Assembly (NCBI RefSeq): GCF_025231485.1
Contig: NZ_CP104003.1
Coordinates: forward strand, 2,046,001 to 2,110,000
DNA length: 64,000 bases
Direction of reading: 5' to 3'
From: Salinirubellus salinus
Lineage (GTDB): Archaea > Halobacteriota > Halobacteria > Halobacteriales > Haloarculaceae
Shown here: in pieces, positions 17,042 to 25,327 of the stretch
Layout of the letters: each line of letters opens with the position of its first letter
Numbering within the stretch: the stretch's first letter is position 1
Notes under the pieces: generated by a model
Told to the model about the DNA's origin: nothing
Database searches by the model: none
The model's input: only the letters and a program-made list of their open reading frames with translations
Made by a program: the position numbers and the translations under genes

Positions 17042-19035
17042 GGCTCCACCTCCGTGAGGACGAGCGATCCGTTGTCCTGGACGGTTCCCTCCCATGACGG
17101 TGGAATGACCGTCGTGCTCTCGTCCTGTTCGAGAACAGCCGGGCCGCTGACCGTCCGTCCGGGTGTCATAGGTCGCTGATAGATAGGCGTGGCATACTCT
17201 GTGCCATCGAAAATCGCGGTGTGCTCACCGAGTTTTTCCAGTGTCTCCGCGGCGACGGAACTCGACTGGATGCTCCGCGGGACGGTCGCTGCCGCACGGA
17301 GGTTCACCACCTCGATGCCCTCGTCGGCGGTGTAGCCGTACACACGCTCGTGTTTCCGTTCGAACGCTGCTCGAAGCTCCTCCGTGTCGACGCAGTCCTC
17401 TGCCTCGACTTCAAGCTCGAAGCTCTGGCCAGTGTACCGGAGGTCCGCAGACCGCCGAACGGTCACCGCCTCTTGGGCCGTCTCGACAGGCAGGTCTGAG
17501 ACGAGTCCCTCGTAGATGGACTCGAGTTCGTCGCTGGTCGTCTCGCCGAGTGCAGTCTGATGGGTCCGGACGGCGTCGTACGTTTCATCAGCAGCTAGCA
17601 GACCGTAGGCCGAGAGGACTCCCCCCACGTGCGGGACGACAACGGTGCCGATGTTCAGGCGCTCGGCGAGCGCAACGGCGTGCATCGGCCCAGCCCCACC
17701 GAAGGCGACGAGCCCGAACTCACGAGGGTCGTGGCCTCGTTCGACGGTCACTGACCGAATTGCCCGCGTCATATTCGCGTTCGCAACGCGGAATACACCC
17801 CGAGCGGCTTCGAGCGCAGAGCCGAGGTCGGCCTCGTCCGCGAGCCGGTTCAGCGCATCGACGGCTGCGTCGTAGTCGAGGCCCAACTCGCCACCGAGCT
17901 GCGTTTCCCGATTGATGTACCCCAAGACTAGATTCGCGTCGGTGACCGTTGCTTCGTGTCCCCCACGCCCATAACAGGCTGGCCCGGGCTCGGAGCCAGC
18001 AGACTGTGGCCCAACGCGAAGGGCTCCGCCAGCGTCCACCCAGGCGATACTCCCACCGCCAGCCCCCACCGTGGTCACGTCGACCATCGGTACTCGAATC
18101 GGGTAGCCGCCGATTTCGCTGTCCGTCGTTCGCTCGACCTCGCCGTCGCGAATCAGGCTCACGTCGCTCGACGTGCCACCCATATCGAAGGTGACGAATC
18201 CTTCGAACGATGTGCTGTCTTCGGCTGCTGCCTGACTCGCACCGACGACACCGGCTGCCGGGCCGGACAGAACGGTCTGGACCGCGTGCGACCGAATCTC
18301 ACCGGCATCCGCGATCCCGCCGTTCGACTGCATGATGCGGGGTTGCGGGAGGCCGAGGTCTGCCGCCCGGTCCGCTAGTCGGCTGATGTAGGAGTCTATC
18401 GCGGGTGTCACGTACGCATCAACCGCCGCCGTCGAGGTCCGTTCGTATTCCCGGAACTCGTTGAGGACCTCGTGCGAGGCGGACACGGAGACGTCGAGTT
18501 CCTCGCGGAGCCGCTGTGCAACTCGCGACTCGTTCGTCTCGTCGACGTACGCGTGCAGGAACGAGATTGCGACACTCTCGATATCCCGTGTCTGAAGGCG
18601 ATCGATTAGTTCCGCTATCGCATCAGCGTCAGGCTCGATCTGCTTGCCCTCGGTCGTCGTTCGCTCGTCGAGCTCGAATCGATCACGCCGCCTGACGAGC
18701 GTCGGTGGTTTCTCCGCTTTGAGATCGTACAGGTCCGGTCGAGTCTGCCGACCGATCTCGAGAACGTCGCGAAACCCATCGGTAGTTACGAGCGCGGTCC
18801 GGGCGCCATCACTCTCGAGGAGCGCGTTCGTAGAGACCGTCATGGCATGTGAGAACTCGCTGATCTGGTCGGGAGAGATTCCAGCCTCGGCACTCGCCTG
18901 GCGGATGCCGCGAATGACGCCATCGCTCTGGTCGGCCGTGGAGGGGACTTTCGTCGTCGTCAGCTCGCCATCGGCGATGAGCACGACGTCAGTAAAGGTA
19001 CCTCCAACGTCGACTCCGACTTCCGCATTCACCAT
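17038..19035 (-). CDS. hyuA: Hydantoinase A / 5-oxoprolinase-type ATPase subunit (HyuA)
   Basis: 665 aa, ATG 19035. ASKHA-type ATPase domain: VGVDVGGTFTDVVLI at the N-terminus (phosphate-1), FVTFDMGGTSSDVSLIRDGE (phosphate-2), AGGGSIAWVDAGGALRVGPQSAG, and FGGAGPMHAVALAE near residue 435. The C-terminal domain ends GPAVLEQDESTTVIPPSWEG, standard for HyuA. First gene of hyuA-hyuB-creatininase-CocE, all overlapping by ATGA, so fixed stoichiometry is likely. The RHH gene 167 bases upstream on the same strand is a candidate regulator. Confidence 0.93.
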   Translation of the reverse strand: MVNAEVGVDVGGTFTDVVLIADGELTTTKVPSTADQSDGVIRGIRQASAEAGISPDQISEFSHAMTVSTNALLESDGARTALVTTDGFRDVLEIGRQTRPDLYDLKAEKPPTLVRRRDRFELDERTTTEGKQIEPDADAIAELIDRLQTRDIESVAISFLHAYVDETNESRVAQRLREELDVSVSASHEVLNEFREYERTSTAAVDAYVTPAIDSYISRLADRAADLGLPQPRIMQSNGGIADAGEIRSHAVQTVLSGPAAGVVGASQAAAEDSTSFEGFVTFDMGGTSSDVSLIRDGEVERTTDSEIGGYPIRVPMVDVTTVGAGGGSIAWVDAGGALRVGPQSAGSEPGPACYGRGGHEATVTDANLVLGYINRETQLGGELGLDYDAAVDALNRLADEADLGSALEAARGVFRVANANMTRAIRSVTVERGHDPREFGLVAFGGAGPMHAVALAERLNIGTVVVPHVGGVLSAYGLLAADETYDAVRTHQTALGETTSDELESIYEGLVSDLPVETAQEAVTVRRSADLRYTGQSFELEVEAEDCVDTEELRAAFERKHERVYGYTADEGIEVVNLRAAATVPRSIQSSSVAAETLEKLGEHTAIFDGTEYATPIYQRPMTPGRTVSGPAVLEQDESTTVIPPSWEGTVQDNGSLVLTEVEP

Positions 19036-19202
19036 CGGTGTCGTGGCCGCTGCACCGGCTCGCTTCTAAGGCCGCTTCTCGGCGCGCACTCGAGTCTGCT
19101 TGACCGCGCTAGGCCAGCAATCATTGGTAAGATATGGCATGCGGTAACGGTCTAAAATGGTTGTTAAGAGGACCCCACACTGTGTATGCAACCGTGTGAA
19201 CA

Positions 19203-19745
19203 TCAGACCTCGGAGATGAGGACTTTTGAGACACCTTCTGAAACCTCGACCTCGAAATCGAGTTTCTCGGTGCTGCGCTTGATGAAGCGCGTCATGAACC
19301 ACTTCACCTTCTCGGTCGGAAAGACGACGTGGTAGGTATTCGCCTCGGCCCGACGCGTCGACAGGAAGCCACAGAACGATAGCCAATCGAGGATGTCTTC
19401 GAGGCTGTGAAACCGCGTCCGGTACTCCTCTGCGTGGAACTCCGCGACGCGGTCGATCACCTCTTGGAACTCGGGGCTCGGTTCACCGTTTTCGAGCTCC
19501 ACGTGGTCGAGCAAGCCGTGAAGGAAGTCGATGTCGAGTAACACGTGCTCTCCCCCCGAGAGCATGCGGTAGTACTGCTCGAGATCGACATCGCTCTCCG
19601 AGTTCGCTACCTGAAAGTTCGCAGCGTAGAATATAATCGCTCGGCGGACAGTCTCACTCTGCCCATTTCCCGTCCGATTGACCAAGTCATCGAGCGCCTC
19701 TCTCGACTGCTCGTCGAGAGAAACAGTGAGTCTGTCGCCAACCAT
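19203..19745 (-). CDS. Ribbon-helix-helix transcriptional regulator
   Basis: 180 aa from ATG 19745 (MVGDRLTVSLDEQSREALDDLVNRTG); an in-frame start 26 codons upstream gives a tail unlike the family. Residues 3-45 are a classic RHH/CopG domain (DRLTVSLDEQSREALDDLV, GQSETVRRAIIFYAANFQ). The C-terminal 130 residues form a haloarchaeal sensor-like domain (LLDIDFLHGLLDHVE, FHSLEDILDWLSFCGFLSTRRAEANTYHVVFPTEKVKWFMTRFI). It lies upstream of hyuA on the same strand and may control that operon; that link is inference from position. Confidence 0.85.
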   Translation of the reverse strand: MVGDRLTVSLDEQSREALDDLVNRTGNGQSETVRRAIIFYAANFQVANSESDVDLEQYYRMLSGGEHVLLDIDFLHGLLDHVELENGEPSPEFQEVIDRVAEFHAEEYRTRFHSLEDILDWLSFCGFLSTRRAEANTYHVVFPTEKVKWFMTRFIKRSTEKLDFEVEVSEGVSKVLISEV

Positions 19746-19961
19746 GTCCCCCCTTTCGAAGTCATTTGGCAAATACGCGCTGATAATACGAACATCTGAC
19801 AGAGAGACACTATACATCACCATTCAGTCGTCACCACGACCCGTGAGTTGACGACGAGGGCACCCACGAACGTGCTGAAGCTGACGCATCCCCTGACGTG
19901 GGTCCGCAGTATTCCTATCGAACAATTAAACAGTCGGCCCTCACGATAAGTAGGCATCAGT

Positions 19962-21002
19962 ATGGAGGTCGACGAGCGGGGAGACAGGGTCTGGGTGACG
20001 CGACTCTCGCGGGTGTTCGTCGACCGAAGCCCCCTCGGAGCCGTCCCGACGATACTGCTTACCGTTGGGCTGGTCCCGTTCGTGCTGACGGCGCTCTTCT
20101 TGGGGCTGACTGGGCTCGACGTTCGGCCCGTATTCCTGGGAAGTCAGTTGCTCGCCGCGACCCTGACAGCCGTCGGATCGGTCCTGGTTTGGAGGTACGA
20201 TACCGTCGTCTTCCCGACCTTCATCGAGCGCGCCACGGAGGTCACGCCGTACGACGACAACCGTGAACTCCGGTCGATCGCCACGCGATACCGCGATTTC
20301 TTCACCGACGTGCGAGCCACCACGGCTGTCTGGACCGGACTGGTACTGCTAGCGGTCGTCGTCAACGACGGCTACTTTGCCTCACTCGGCGTCACCGGCT
20401 ACACCGACCCGGCTTACCTCGCCTATCTGCTCTTCGCCGCGTGGACGGCCGCGATCACCGCGGTCGGCATCCGGATGGCGTTCACGACGAACCTCTGCAT
20501 TCGCGAGATTGGCGAGCTGGATTTCAGCATCGACCCGTTGCATCCGGACGGGCTGGGTGGGCTGAGCAACATCGGCTACTTTGCCATCCGGACGACGACC
20601 CTGTTCTCGATCGGTGCGCTGGGCTTGCCTCTCGCGTTCGACGTCGTCCGGGTCGGCGGCGGCAGCGGCATCGTCTACCTCCTTGTGGCGAGCTACATCG
20701 CGATGATCGTCGGCTCGTTCGTCTTTCCGACCGTCTACATCAACCGCCGGGCCAACGAGATCAAGTCCGAGCTGCTGAACGAGAAGCGAGAACACATCCA
20801 CGAGCTTCGGGCTCAACTTCTGGCTGGTGACGACCCCGAGGAGATCGAGACGCTCCAGATGAAGCTCGACGAACTCCGAACACAGTACGAAACCTACGAC
20901 CGCGTGAGCCTGTATCCGATGTCGCTGTCGATCGCCTCACGCCTCGTTTCCTCGGTGCTCTTACCGCTGTTTTTCGTGGTGGTCGAGACGTACGTTATCT
21001 GA
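19962..21002 (+). CDS. Haloarchaeal integral membrane protein, function unknown
   Basis: 346 aa, ATG 19962. About six hydrophobic segments: 27-49 (AVPTILLTVGLVPFVLTALF), 57-75, 120-135, 150-170 (AYLAYLLFAAWTAAITAVGI), 210-255, and a C-terminal one (VSSVLLPLFFVVVETYVI). Between the last two is a charged, coiled-coil-like stretch (NRRANEIKSELLNEKREHIHELRAQLL, EETLQMKLDELRTQY) of about 60 residues facing the cytoplasm. I do not recognise a family. A TATA-like AATTAAAC lies about 35 bases upstream. Divergent from the RHH gene. Confidence 0.75.
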   Translation: MEVDERGDRVWVTRLSRVFVDRSPLGAVPTILLTVGLVPFVLTALFLGLTGLDVRPVFLGSQLLAATLTAVGSVLVWRYDTVVFPTFIERATEVTPYDDNRELRSIATRYRDFFTDVRATTAVWTGLVLLAVVVNDGYFASLGVTGYTDPAYLAYLLFAAWTAAITAVGIRMAFTTNLCIREIGELDFSIDPLHPDGLGGLSNIGYFAIRTTTLFSIGALGLPLAFDVVRVGGGSGIVYLLVASYIAMIVGSFVFPTVYINRRANEIKSELLNEKREHIHELRAQLLAGDDPEEIETLQMKLDELRTQYETYDRVSLYPMSLSIASRLVSSVLLPLFFVVVETYVI

Positions 21003-21296
21003 GCCGACTCGCCGGACTCGAGTGGAGCGAACTTTCCCAGAAAGGCGGTTCAACCGGACTGTAGCTCGAAGTCACGCCCTTGGACGGGCGGCCAGAATCG
21101 TGTATCTGCTTGCACGCTGAGCAGTGTCTTGGCATGCAACCCCCACAAAGAGACACTCCAGCTCCAGTCCTGGGTAACACCTAGCAGTGACTGCTCATTC
21201 CAAGTGAGTGAACACTTATGACCGACACGACCGAATCTCCACACTCTTCCGGCTCGTGATAGTTCATACCACGCACTCGGGAGAGGAGCACACAGC

Positions 21297-22664
21297 ATGA
21301 CAGACGCAACCTTCGCGAGCGAGGAGTGGTGGCACAGCTATCAAGAGACGGTCAACGCCGACCCGGAGATGACGCTCAACGGGCGGGACGCGTTCGACGA
21401 GAACTTCCTCGTCGGCATCGGCGAGGAGCACTTCCTCATCGACATGCACGACGGGCAGGTGCAGGAGGTCCGCACGCCCGGACTGGACGACTCGTGGGGG
21501 TTCGGCGTCGTCGGCCCGCGCGAGGCCTGGGAGGAGTTCGTCAGCGAGATTCCAGCCGCACACCACAACGAGGTGTTCGCCTCGTTCTACCGGACGGCCG
21601 TCAAGGGTGAGGAGGGGTATTTCGACCTCATCGGCGACCACAAGCTCATCTTCCAGAACTTCCGGCCGTTCCAGCGGGCGCTCGACCTGATGCGGACGAC
21701 CGAGAACGGCGGTGAGCCAAGTACCGAGGGGACGACGCGCCCGAACGAACCCCGAAACGAAGCCATCACCGGGCACTACGTCACGGTCGAACTGGACGGG
21801 GTCGACCACCGGATCTACTACGAGACCAACGGGCCCGAGGACGGTATCCCGCTGCTCTGTCAGCACACCGCGGGGTGTAACCACCAGCAGTGGCGCCACG
21901 TCCTCGGTGACGAGGAGATCACCGAGCACTTCCGCGTCATCGCGTACGACCTGCCGCGTCACGGCAAGTCCGTCCCGCCGACGAGCCAGTCGTGGTGGAC
22001 CGAGCAGTACGACCTCACGGCCGAACGCTTCACCGACACCATCGTCTCCATCGCCGACGCGCTGGACCTCGAAGATCCTGTCTTCATGGGGTCCAGCATG
22101 GGCGGGACCATCACGATGGAACTGGCCGACTGGTATCCCGACCGGTTCCGCGCACTCATCGGGCTGGAGGCCGGGCTGTTCACGCCCGGATTCTACATCG
22201 GCTGGCTCGCCCACCCGCACGTGAACGCCAACGATGTCAACTCCCATGCGACGTGGGGGTTGATGGCGCCACACGGCCCCGAGTGGGCGCGTCGCGAGAC
22301 ACTTTACAACTACGAACAGGGCGCCAATGGCGTGCTGAAGGGTGACCTCTACTACTACTCCGTCGAGCACGACTACCGGGAGAACGCGGATGACATCGAC
22401 GCGACGAAGACGCGGATGTATCTGATGAACGGGGAGTACGATTACCTGACCAACCCCGACGACGCCCGCGAGGCCGCGGAGGCAATCGGTGAGGGGGCAA
22501 CCGCCCACGAGATGAAGGCGACCGGCCACTTCCCGATGGCCGAGCGCCCGGAGCTGTTCAGGGCGTATCTGAAGCCCGTGCTCGACGACATCCGTGGGGT
22601 CCGCGACGAGCCGGTTCCGGAGGTGCTCACGCCCGAGGACGTCGGCGTGGAGGCGAACCAGTAA
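21297..22664 (+). CDS. Alpha/beta hydrolase with an N-terminal SCP2-like domain
   Basis: 455 aa, ATG 21297, preceded by a strong GGAGAGGAG ribosome-binding site. Residues 1-145 (FDENFLVGIGEEHFLIDMHDGQVQEV, GFGVVGPREAWEEFVSEIP, LIGDHKLIFQNFRPFQRALDLM) resemble SCP2/sterol-carrier-like folds. Residues 160-430 are an alpha/beta hydrolase: LLCQHTAGCNHQQWRH (oxyanion loop), VIAYDLPRHGKS, nucleophile FMGSSMGGTITME (Ser about 265), MNGEYDYLTN (Asp), TGHFPMAERPELF (His). The fusion suggests a hydrolase for a hydrophobic or acyl substrate. Standalone gene with no clear partner. Confidence 0.88.
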   Translation: MTDATFASEEWWHSYQETVNADPEMTLNGRDAFDENFLVGIGEEHFLIDMHDGQVQEVRTPGLDDSWGFGVVGPREAWEEFVSEIPAAHHNEVFASFYRTAVKGEEGYFDLIGDHKLIFQNFRPFQRALDLMRTTENGGEPSTEGTTRPNEPRNEAITGHYVTVELDGVDHRIYYETNGPEDGIPLLCQHTAGCNHQQWRHVLGDEEITEHFRVIAYDLPRHGKSVPPTSQSWWTEQYDLTAERFTDTIVSIADALDLEDPVFMGSSMGGTITMELADWYPDRFRALIGLEAGLFTPGFYIGWLAHPHVNANDVNSHATWGLMAPHGPEWARRETLYNYEQGANGVLKGDLYYYSVEHDYRENADDIDATKTRMYLMNGEYDYLTNPDDAREAAEAIGEGATAHEMKATGHFPMAERPELFRAYLKPVLDDIRGVRDEPVPEVLTPEDVGVEANQ

Positions 22665-22906
22665 CGCCGCCCGTCCCCGTTCCGGACACTTCGACGGGCC
22701 CCTCAGATCAGCCTCCGAGTCCCCGTACGAGTGGGTCTCGGTGACGGCTCACCGCCAGTCCGACGCAGACGGGCTTTGCAGCATCTCGGTCGAGAGACGC
22801 CTGGGTAGCGTGGGTGCCAACGACACGTGGGACGCACGATACGGAGCAAAGGTGGCCAAACACTCAAGAACGGAGTTCTCCAAGAGAGCATGTGGCCACT
22901 ATCGAG
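22665..22906. other. Non-coding stretch before IS remnants
   Basis: No gene or clear signal seen; together with 22907-23078 it forms a 414-base gap between the hydrolase and the PemK-like toxin gene. Confidence 0.4.
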
Positions 22907-22955
22907 GTGACATCCTCCCCGCCGTGAACGGCGGGGCTTCCCGTACCGCGTTGGG
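22907..22955 (+). mobile_element. Solo end of the same hairpin-ended IS/MITE family
   Basis: GTGACATCCTCCCCGCCG with hairpin CCCCGCCG-TGAA-CGGCGGGG (22917-22936), then GCTTCCC and an ACCGCGTTGGGA-like tail. This parallels the left end of the 381-bp element (GGTGACCTCCTCCTCGCCGTAAACGGCGAGGCTTCCC... at 6145). The rest of the element is absent. Confidence 0.6.
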
Positions 22956-22968
22956 ATAGCTTGCGTTG

Positions 22969-23046
22969 TTCACACACTACTACAACCATCTCAGACCGCA
23001 TCAAGCGCTCGACGGACGAACGCCAGTCGAGGAGGTGCTAAACTAG
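22969..23046 (+). pseudogene. C-terminal fragment of an IS6-like (DDE) transposase
   Basis: One frame reads FTHYYNHLRPHQALDGRTP then VEEVLN and stop TAG (23044-23046). The Y-N-H-x-R-P-H-Q-A-L motif is the C-terminal end of DDE transposases, and this variant is closest to haloarchaeal IS6-family enzymes as I know them. Nothing upstream continues the frame, so it is a remnant fused to a foreign IS end. Confidence 0.75.
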
Positions 23047-23078
23047 ACAGTGCCCCTGAATGAAATATGGTGTATATG

Positions 23079-23429
23079 TTACTGAAGCTCCTCAACGAGT
23101 GCAGCAACCGTCTCGTCAACGAGACCTCCGGCAAGACACCCCTGCCAGAAGTCGATATCCTCGTGGTCAATGGATTGGACGCCCCACGGGACGATCCGAC
23201 CCTCGTCCGGTGTCCCGCCACGAAGCCAGCTCTCCTCAGGAATGGCGATGAGGCCATCCATCCAAGACTTCGACGTTAGTGTTACTGCGATATACTGCTC
23301 GCCGTAGAACGGACGGCCTTCGTGGTTCGAGAGGATAAGCCAGGTACGAGCGTCTTCTTCGCCTTTGAACGGGTCATCGCCGTAGACGACATCGCCACGC
23401 TCAAAGATCGGTGTCCCTTCGTCGGTCAC
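23079..23429 (-). CDS. PemK/MazF-like endoribonuclease toxin
   Basis: 116 aa, ATG 23429 overlapping the partner's stop (ATGA). MazF fold motifs: IFERGDVVYGDDPFKGEEDARTWLILSN (G-D-V-x-x...R-x-x-l-i-l-s), GEQYIAVTLTS, SWLRGGTPDEGRIVPWGVQSI and the final helix LVDETVAALVEELQ. MazF/PemK toxins cut mRNA. It is coupled to a winged-helix gene rather than an AbrB/RHH antitoxin. Confidence 0.85.
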   Translation of the reverse strand: MTDEGTPIFERGDVVYGDDPFKGEEDARTWLILSNHEGRPFYGEQYIAVTLTSKSWMDGLIAIPEESWLRGGTPDEGRIVPWGVQSIDHEDIDFWQGCLAGGLVDETVAALVEELQ

Positions 23430-23797
23430 TGTTCATCCTCGACGCTCGGGTGGGGCTTCTGCGGTGCGTGCTCGCGCCACGCCTCCTTATCCTCTGTACC
23501 GAGTTGGTCGTTGAACAGTGCGGTCGCCCGTTCGTAGCCGCTGTATCCTTCGAGGCGTTCGGCGTCGTCGGTTATCGCCCAGTACGTCGCCTTGTGTTCG
23601 ACCAGACCGCGATCCTTCAATCGTGAGAGTGCAGTGCTCACCGCCCCCTCGTCAACGCCGATCTGAGAGGCAATTTCGCGCGCCTTGAACGCCCGATCTT
23701 CGTTAGCATCGAGAAACCCGAGAACCTGGTCAGGGACGGAGAGGTCAGCGAGTTCTTCCTCGCTCGTGTTCTCGAAGGTGTCTCGGTCGATGGACAT
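23426..23797 (-). CDS. Winged-helix protein, probable antitoxin/regulator for the PemK-like toxin
   Basis: 123 aa from ATG 23797 (MSIDRDTFENTSEEELADLS); an in-frame start 7 codons upstream is possible. HTH: VPDQVLGFLDANEDRAFKAREIASQIGVDEGAVSTALSRLKDRGLVEHKATYWAI, a MarR-like winged helix, then a charged C-terminal region (YERATALFNDQLGTEDKEAW) that could bind the toxin. Overlap with the toxin ATG supports a two-gene toxin-antitoxin operon. The DNA-binding family is certain; the antitoxin role is inferred. Confidence 0.8.
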   Translation of the reverse strand: MSIDRDTFENTSEEELADLSVPDQVLGFLDANEDRAFKAREIASQIGVDEGAVSTALSRLKDRGLVEHKATYWAITDDAERLEGYSGYERATALFNDQLGTEDKEAWREHAPQKPHPSVEDEQ

Positions 23798-24015
23798 CGT
23801 TGAATGGAGGTACGTCATCCGCTGTAAAGAGTGTTAGGAGTGAAACTTACGTAAATACTGAAGGAGACGGCTCGTCCAAGGCAGCGAGGCGGTCCGAGAA
23901 CTGTATGCATTGAGGTAGCCAGTCTCAACTATTTGAAGTCTAGATTTCAGAAATCGTGATTTCCACGACGAGACGTTCTACCTCGACCGCGATCGCTGTC
24001 CCCCGCGCCACCCAC

Positions 24016-25056
24016 TCAGGCGTCCGCCCGGGGAAGGCGAAGCGCCACGCGACTCCCCGGCGCGTCCTCCGCGATGTGGAACTCGCCGCCGTAGGCGTCT
24101 GCGATCCACTGGGCCACCCAGAGGTCGATGGTGCGCGAGTGGTTGAGCTGGGTGATGTCCGCGTCGCCTTCGAGGAGTTCACGCTCCTCGTCGGTAATCC
24201 GGCCGCCGGGGCTCGTGACGCTCACCTCCACCCCGTCGTTGACCGCCTCGGCCGCCAGTGTCACCTCGGGGTCGGCGTCGTTGTCGACGAGTGCGTCGGC
24301 CACGAGATAGCCGACCGCACGGTCCAGTCGGTCACCGGCGAGGACCCTGGTCCCGGTCGGACAGGCGCAGTCGACGGTCACGTCCGCCCGGTCCCGATAC
24401 TCGTCTGCCACCGCCTCGAGGGCCGGCTCGACCGAGGTGGGTGCTGCATCCGCCGCGTCGAACTCCATCGCCCAGTACACCTCGCCGACCTTCTCGTTGA
24501 GCGCCGTCAGCGACTCGGCGCTGGCTTCGACACGCTCGGCACCAGCGCGGGCCGCAGCGAGGTCGTCGCTGCGCTGGATGCGGTCGGCGTGGCCGAGCAG
24601 CACCTGTGCCTCGGTCCGGAGGTTGTGCCGGAGCACCTGACTCAGGACGTCGAGCCGCTGGGTCCGGTCGGCCAGCTCCTCGGCCCGGATCTGCCGCACG
24701 TCGTTGTACCCGATGAGGACGTGGGCGAACGCGCTGACGAGGATGATGTCCGCCGCGGCGAACAGCGGCAGCGCCCCGGGAACGTACAGCTCGACGAGTC
24801 CGAGGATGAGCGCGAGGACCGCGATGCCGAGGAAGTGCCAGCCGCCGATGCGAACCACCCCCCGAGTCGGGATGGAGCTCCGATAGAGGAGCCCGCTCAC
24901 CACGACGAGGACGACCCCGAGGACCACGCCGAGTAAGGCGAGAACGGTACCGAATATCGACCCGTCACCCGTGAGGAGGAATCGAAGCGGGAGCCACCCA
25001 CCAGTGAGCCCGGCCAACGCGATAGAACCTGCCGCGACGACCCGTGCTACGTCCAT
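24016..25056 (-). CDS. Membrane sensor histidine kinase, haloarchaeal type
   Basis: 346 aa, ATG 25056. Four hydrophobic segments in the first 120 residues (VVAAGSIALAGLTGGW, GTVLALLGVVLGVVLVVVSGLLY, WHFLGIAVLALILGLVELYV, FAAADIILVSAFAHVLIGY). The phospho-acceptor region is LDVLSQVLRHNLRTEAQVLLGH (His about 147). A degenerate HATPase follows: DRLDRAVGYLVADALVDN (N-box), VSVTSPGGRITDEERELL (G1) and LWVAQWIADAYGG (G2). The G1 box lacks a clear D-x-G-x-G, so kinase activity may be weak. No response regulator lies nearby. Confidence 0.82.
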   Translation of the reverse strand: MDVARVVAAGSIALAGLTGGWLPLRFLLTGDGSIFGTVLALLGVVLGVVLVVVSGLLYRSSIPTRGVVRIGGWHFLGIAVLALILGLVELYVPGALPLFAAADIILVSAFAHVLIGYNDVRQIRAEELADRTQRLDVLSQVLRHNLRTEAQVLLGHADRIQRSDDLAAARAGAERVEASAESLTALNEKVGEVYWAMEFDAADAAPTSVEPALEAVADEYRDRADVTVDCACPTGTRVLAGDRLDRAVGYLVADALVDNDADPEVTLAAEAVNDGVEVSVTSPGGRITDEERELLEGDADITQLNHSRTIDLWVAQWIADAYGGEFHIAEDAPGSRVALRLPRADA

Positions 25057-25327
25057 CTGTGACAGTTCGGTGCTCGGGACGTTTCAACCCGTCTATATGG
25101 GGTAGCAACGCCGGTTTCGGGCTGCTGGACTCGCCCGGACGGTGGGGCGGGCACCCCGTCGCTGGGTGCTGGCACCGTCCAGTTGCCTACGGCCCTCGAA
25201 GGCAGAATATGTCTGTGGACGGTAATACGAATTTAAGCTACGGCCTCGCTTCCGAGACGCATCGATTGACTGATGTGTCTCTCCGAGCGGCACATCCCGT
25301 CCAGGCGGACGCTCGGGACCCAGACTC
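25057..25327. promoter_or_regulatory. Promoter region of the three-gene giant-protein operon
   Basis: 271 bases between the divergent histidine kinase gene and the fibre-like gene. A TATA-like AATTTAAGC at about 25230-25238 lies 90 bases before ATG 25328, which would give an unusually long leader for a haloarchaeon. Nothing else was recognised. Confidence 0.35.

Noticed and set aside
21264-22529. 421-aa antisense open frame in the alpha/beta hydrolase gene
   Set aside because: Shadow; no conserved motifs, while the sense frame has the catalytic triad.
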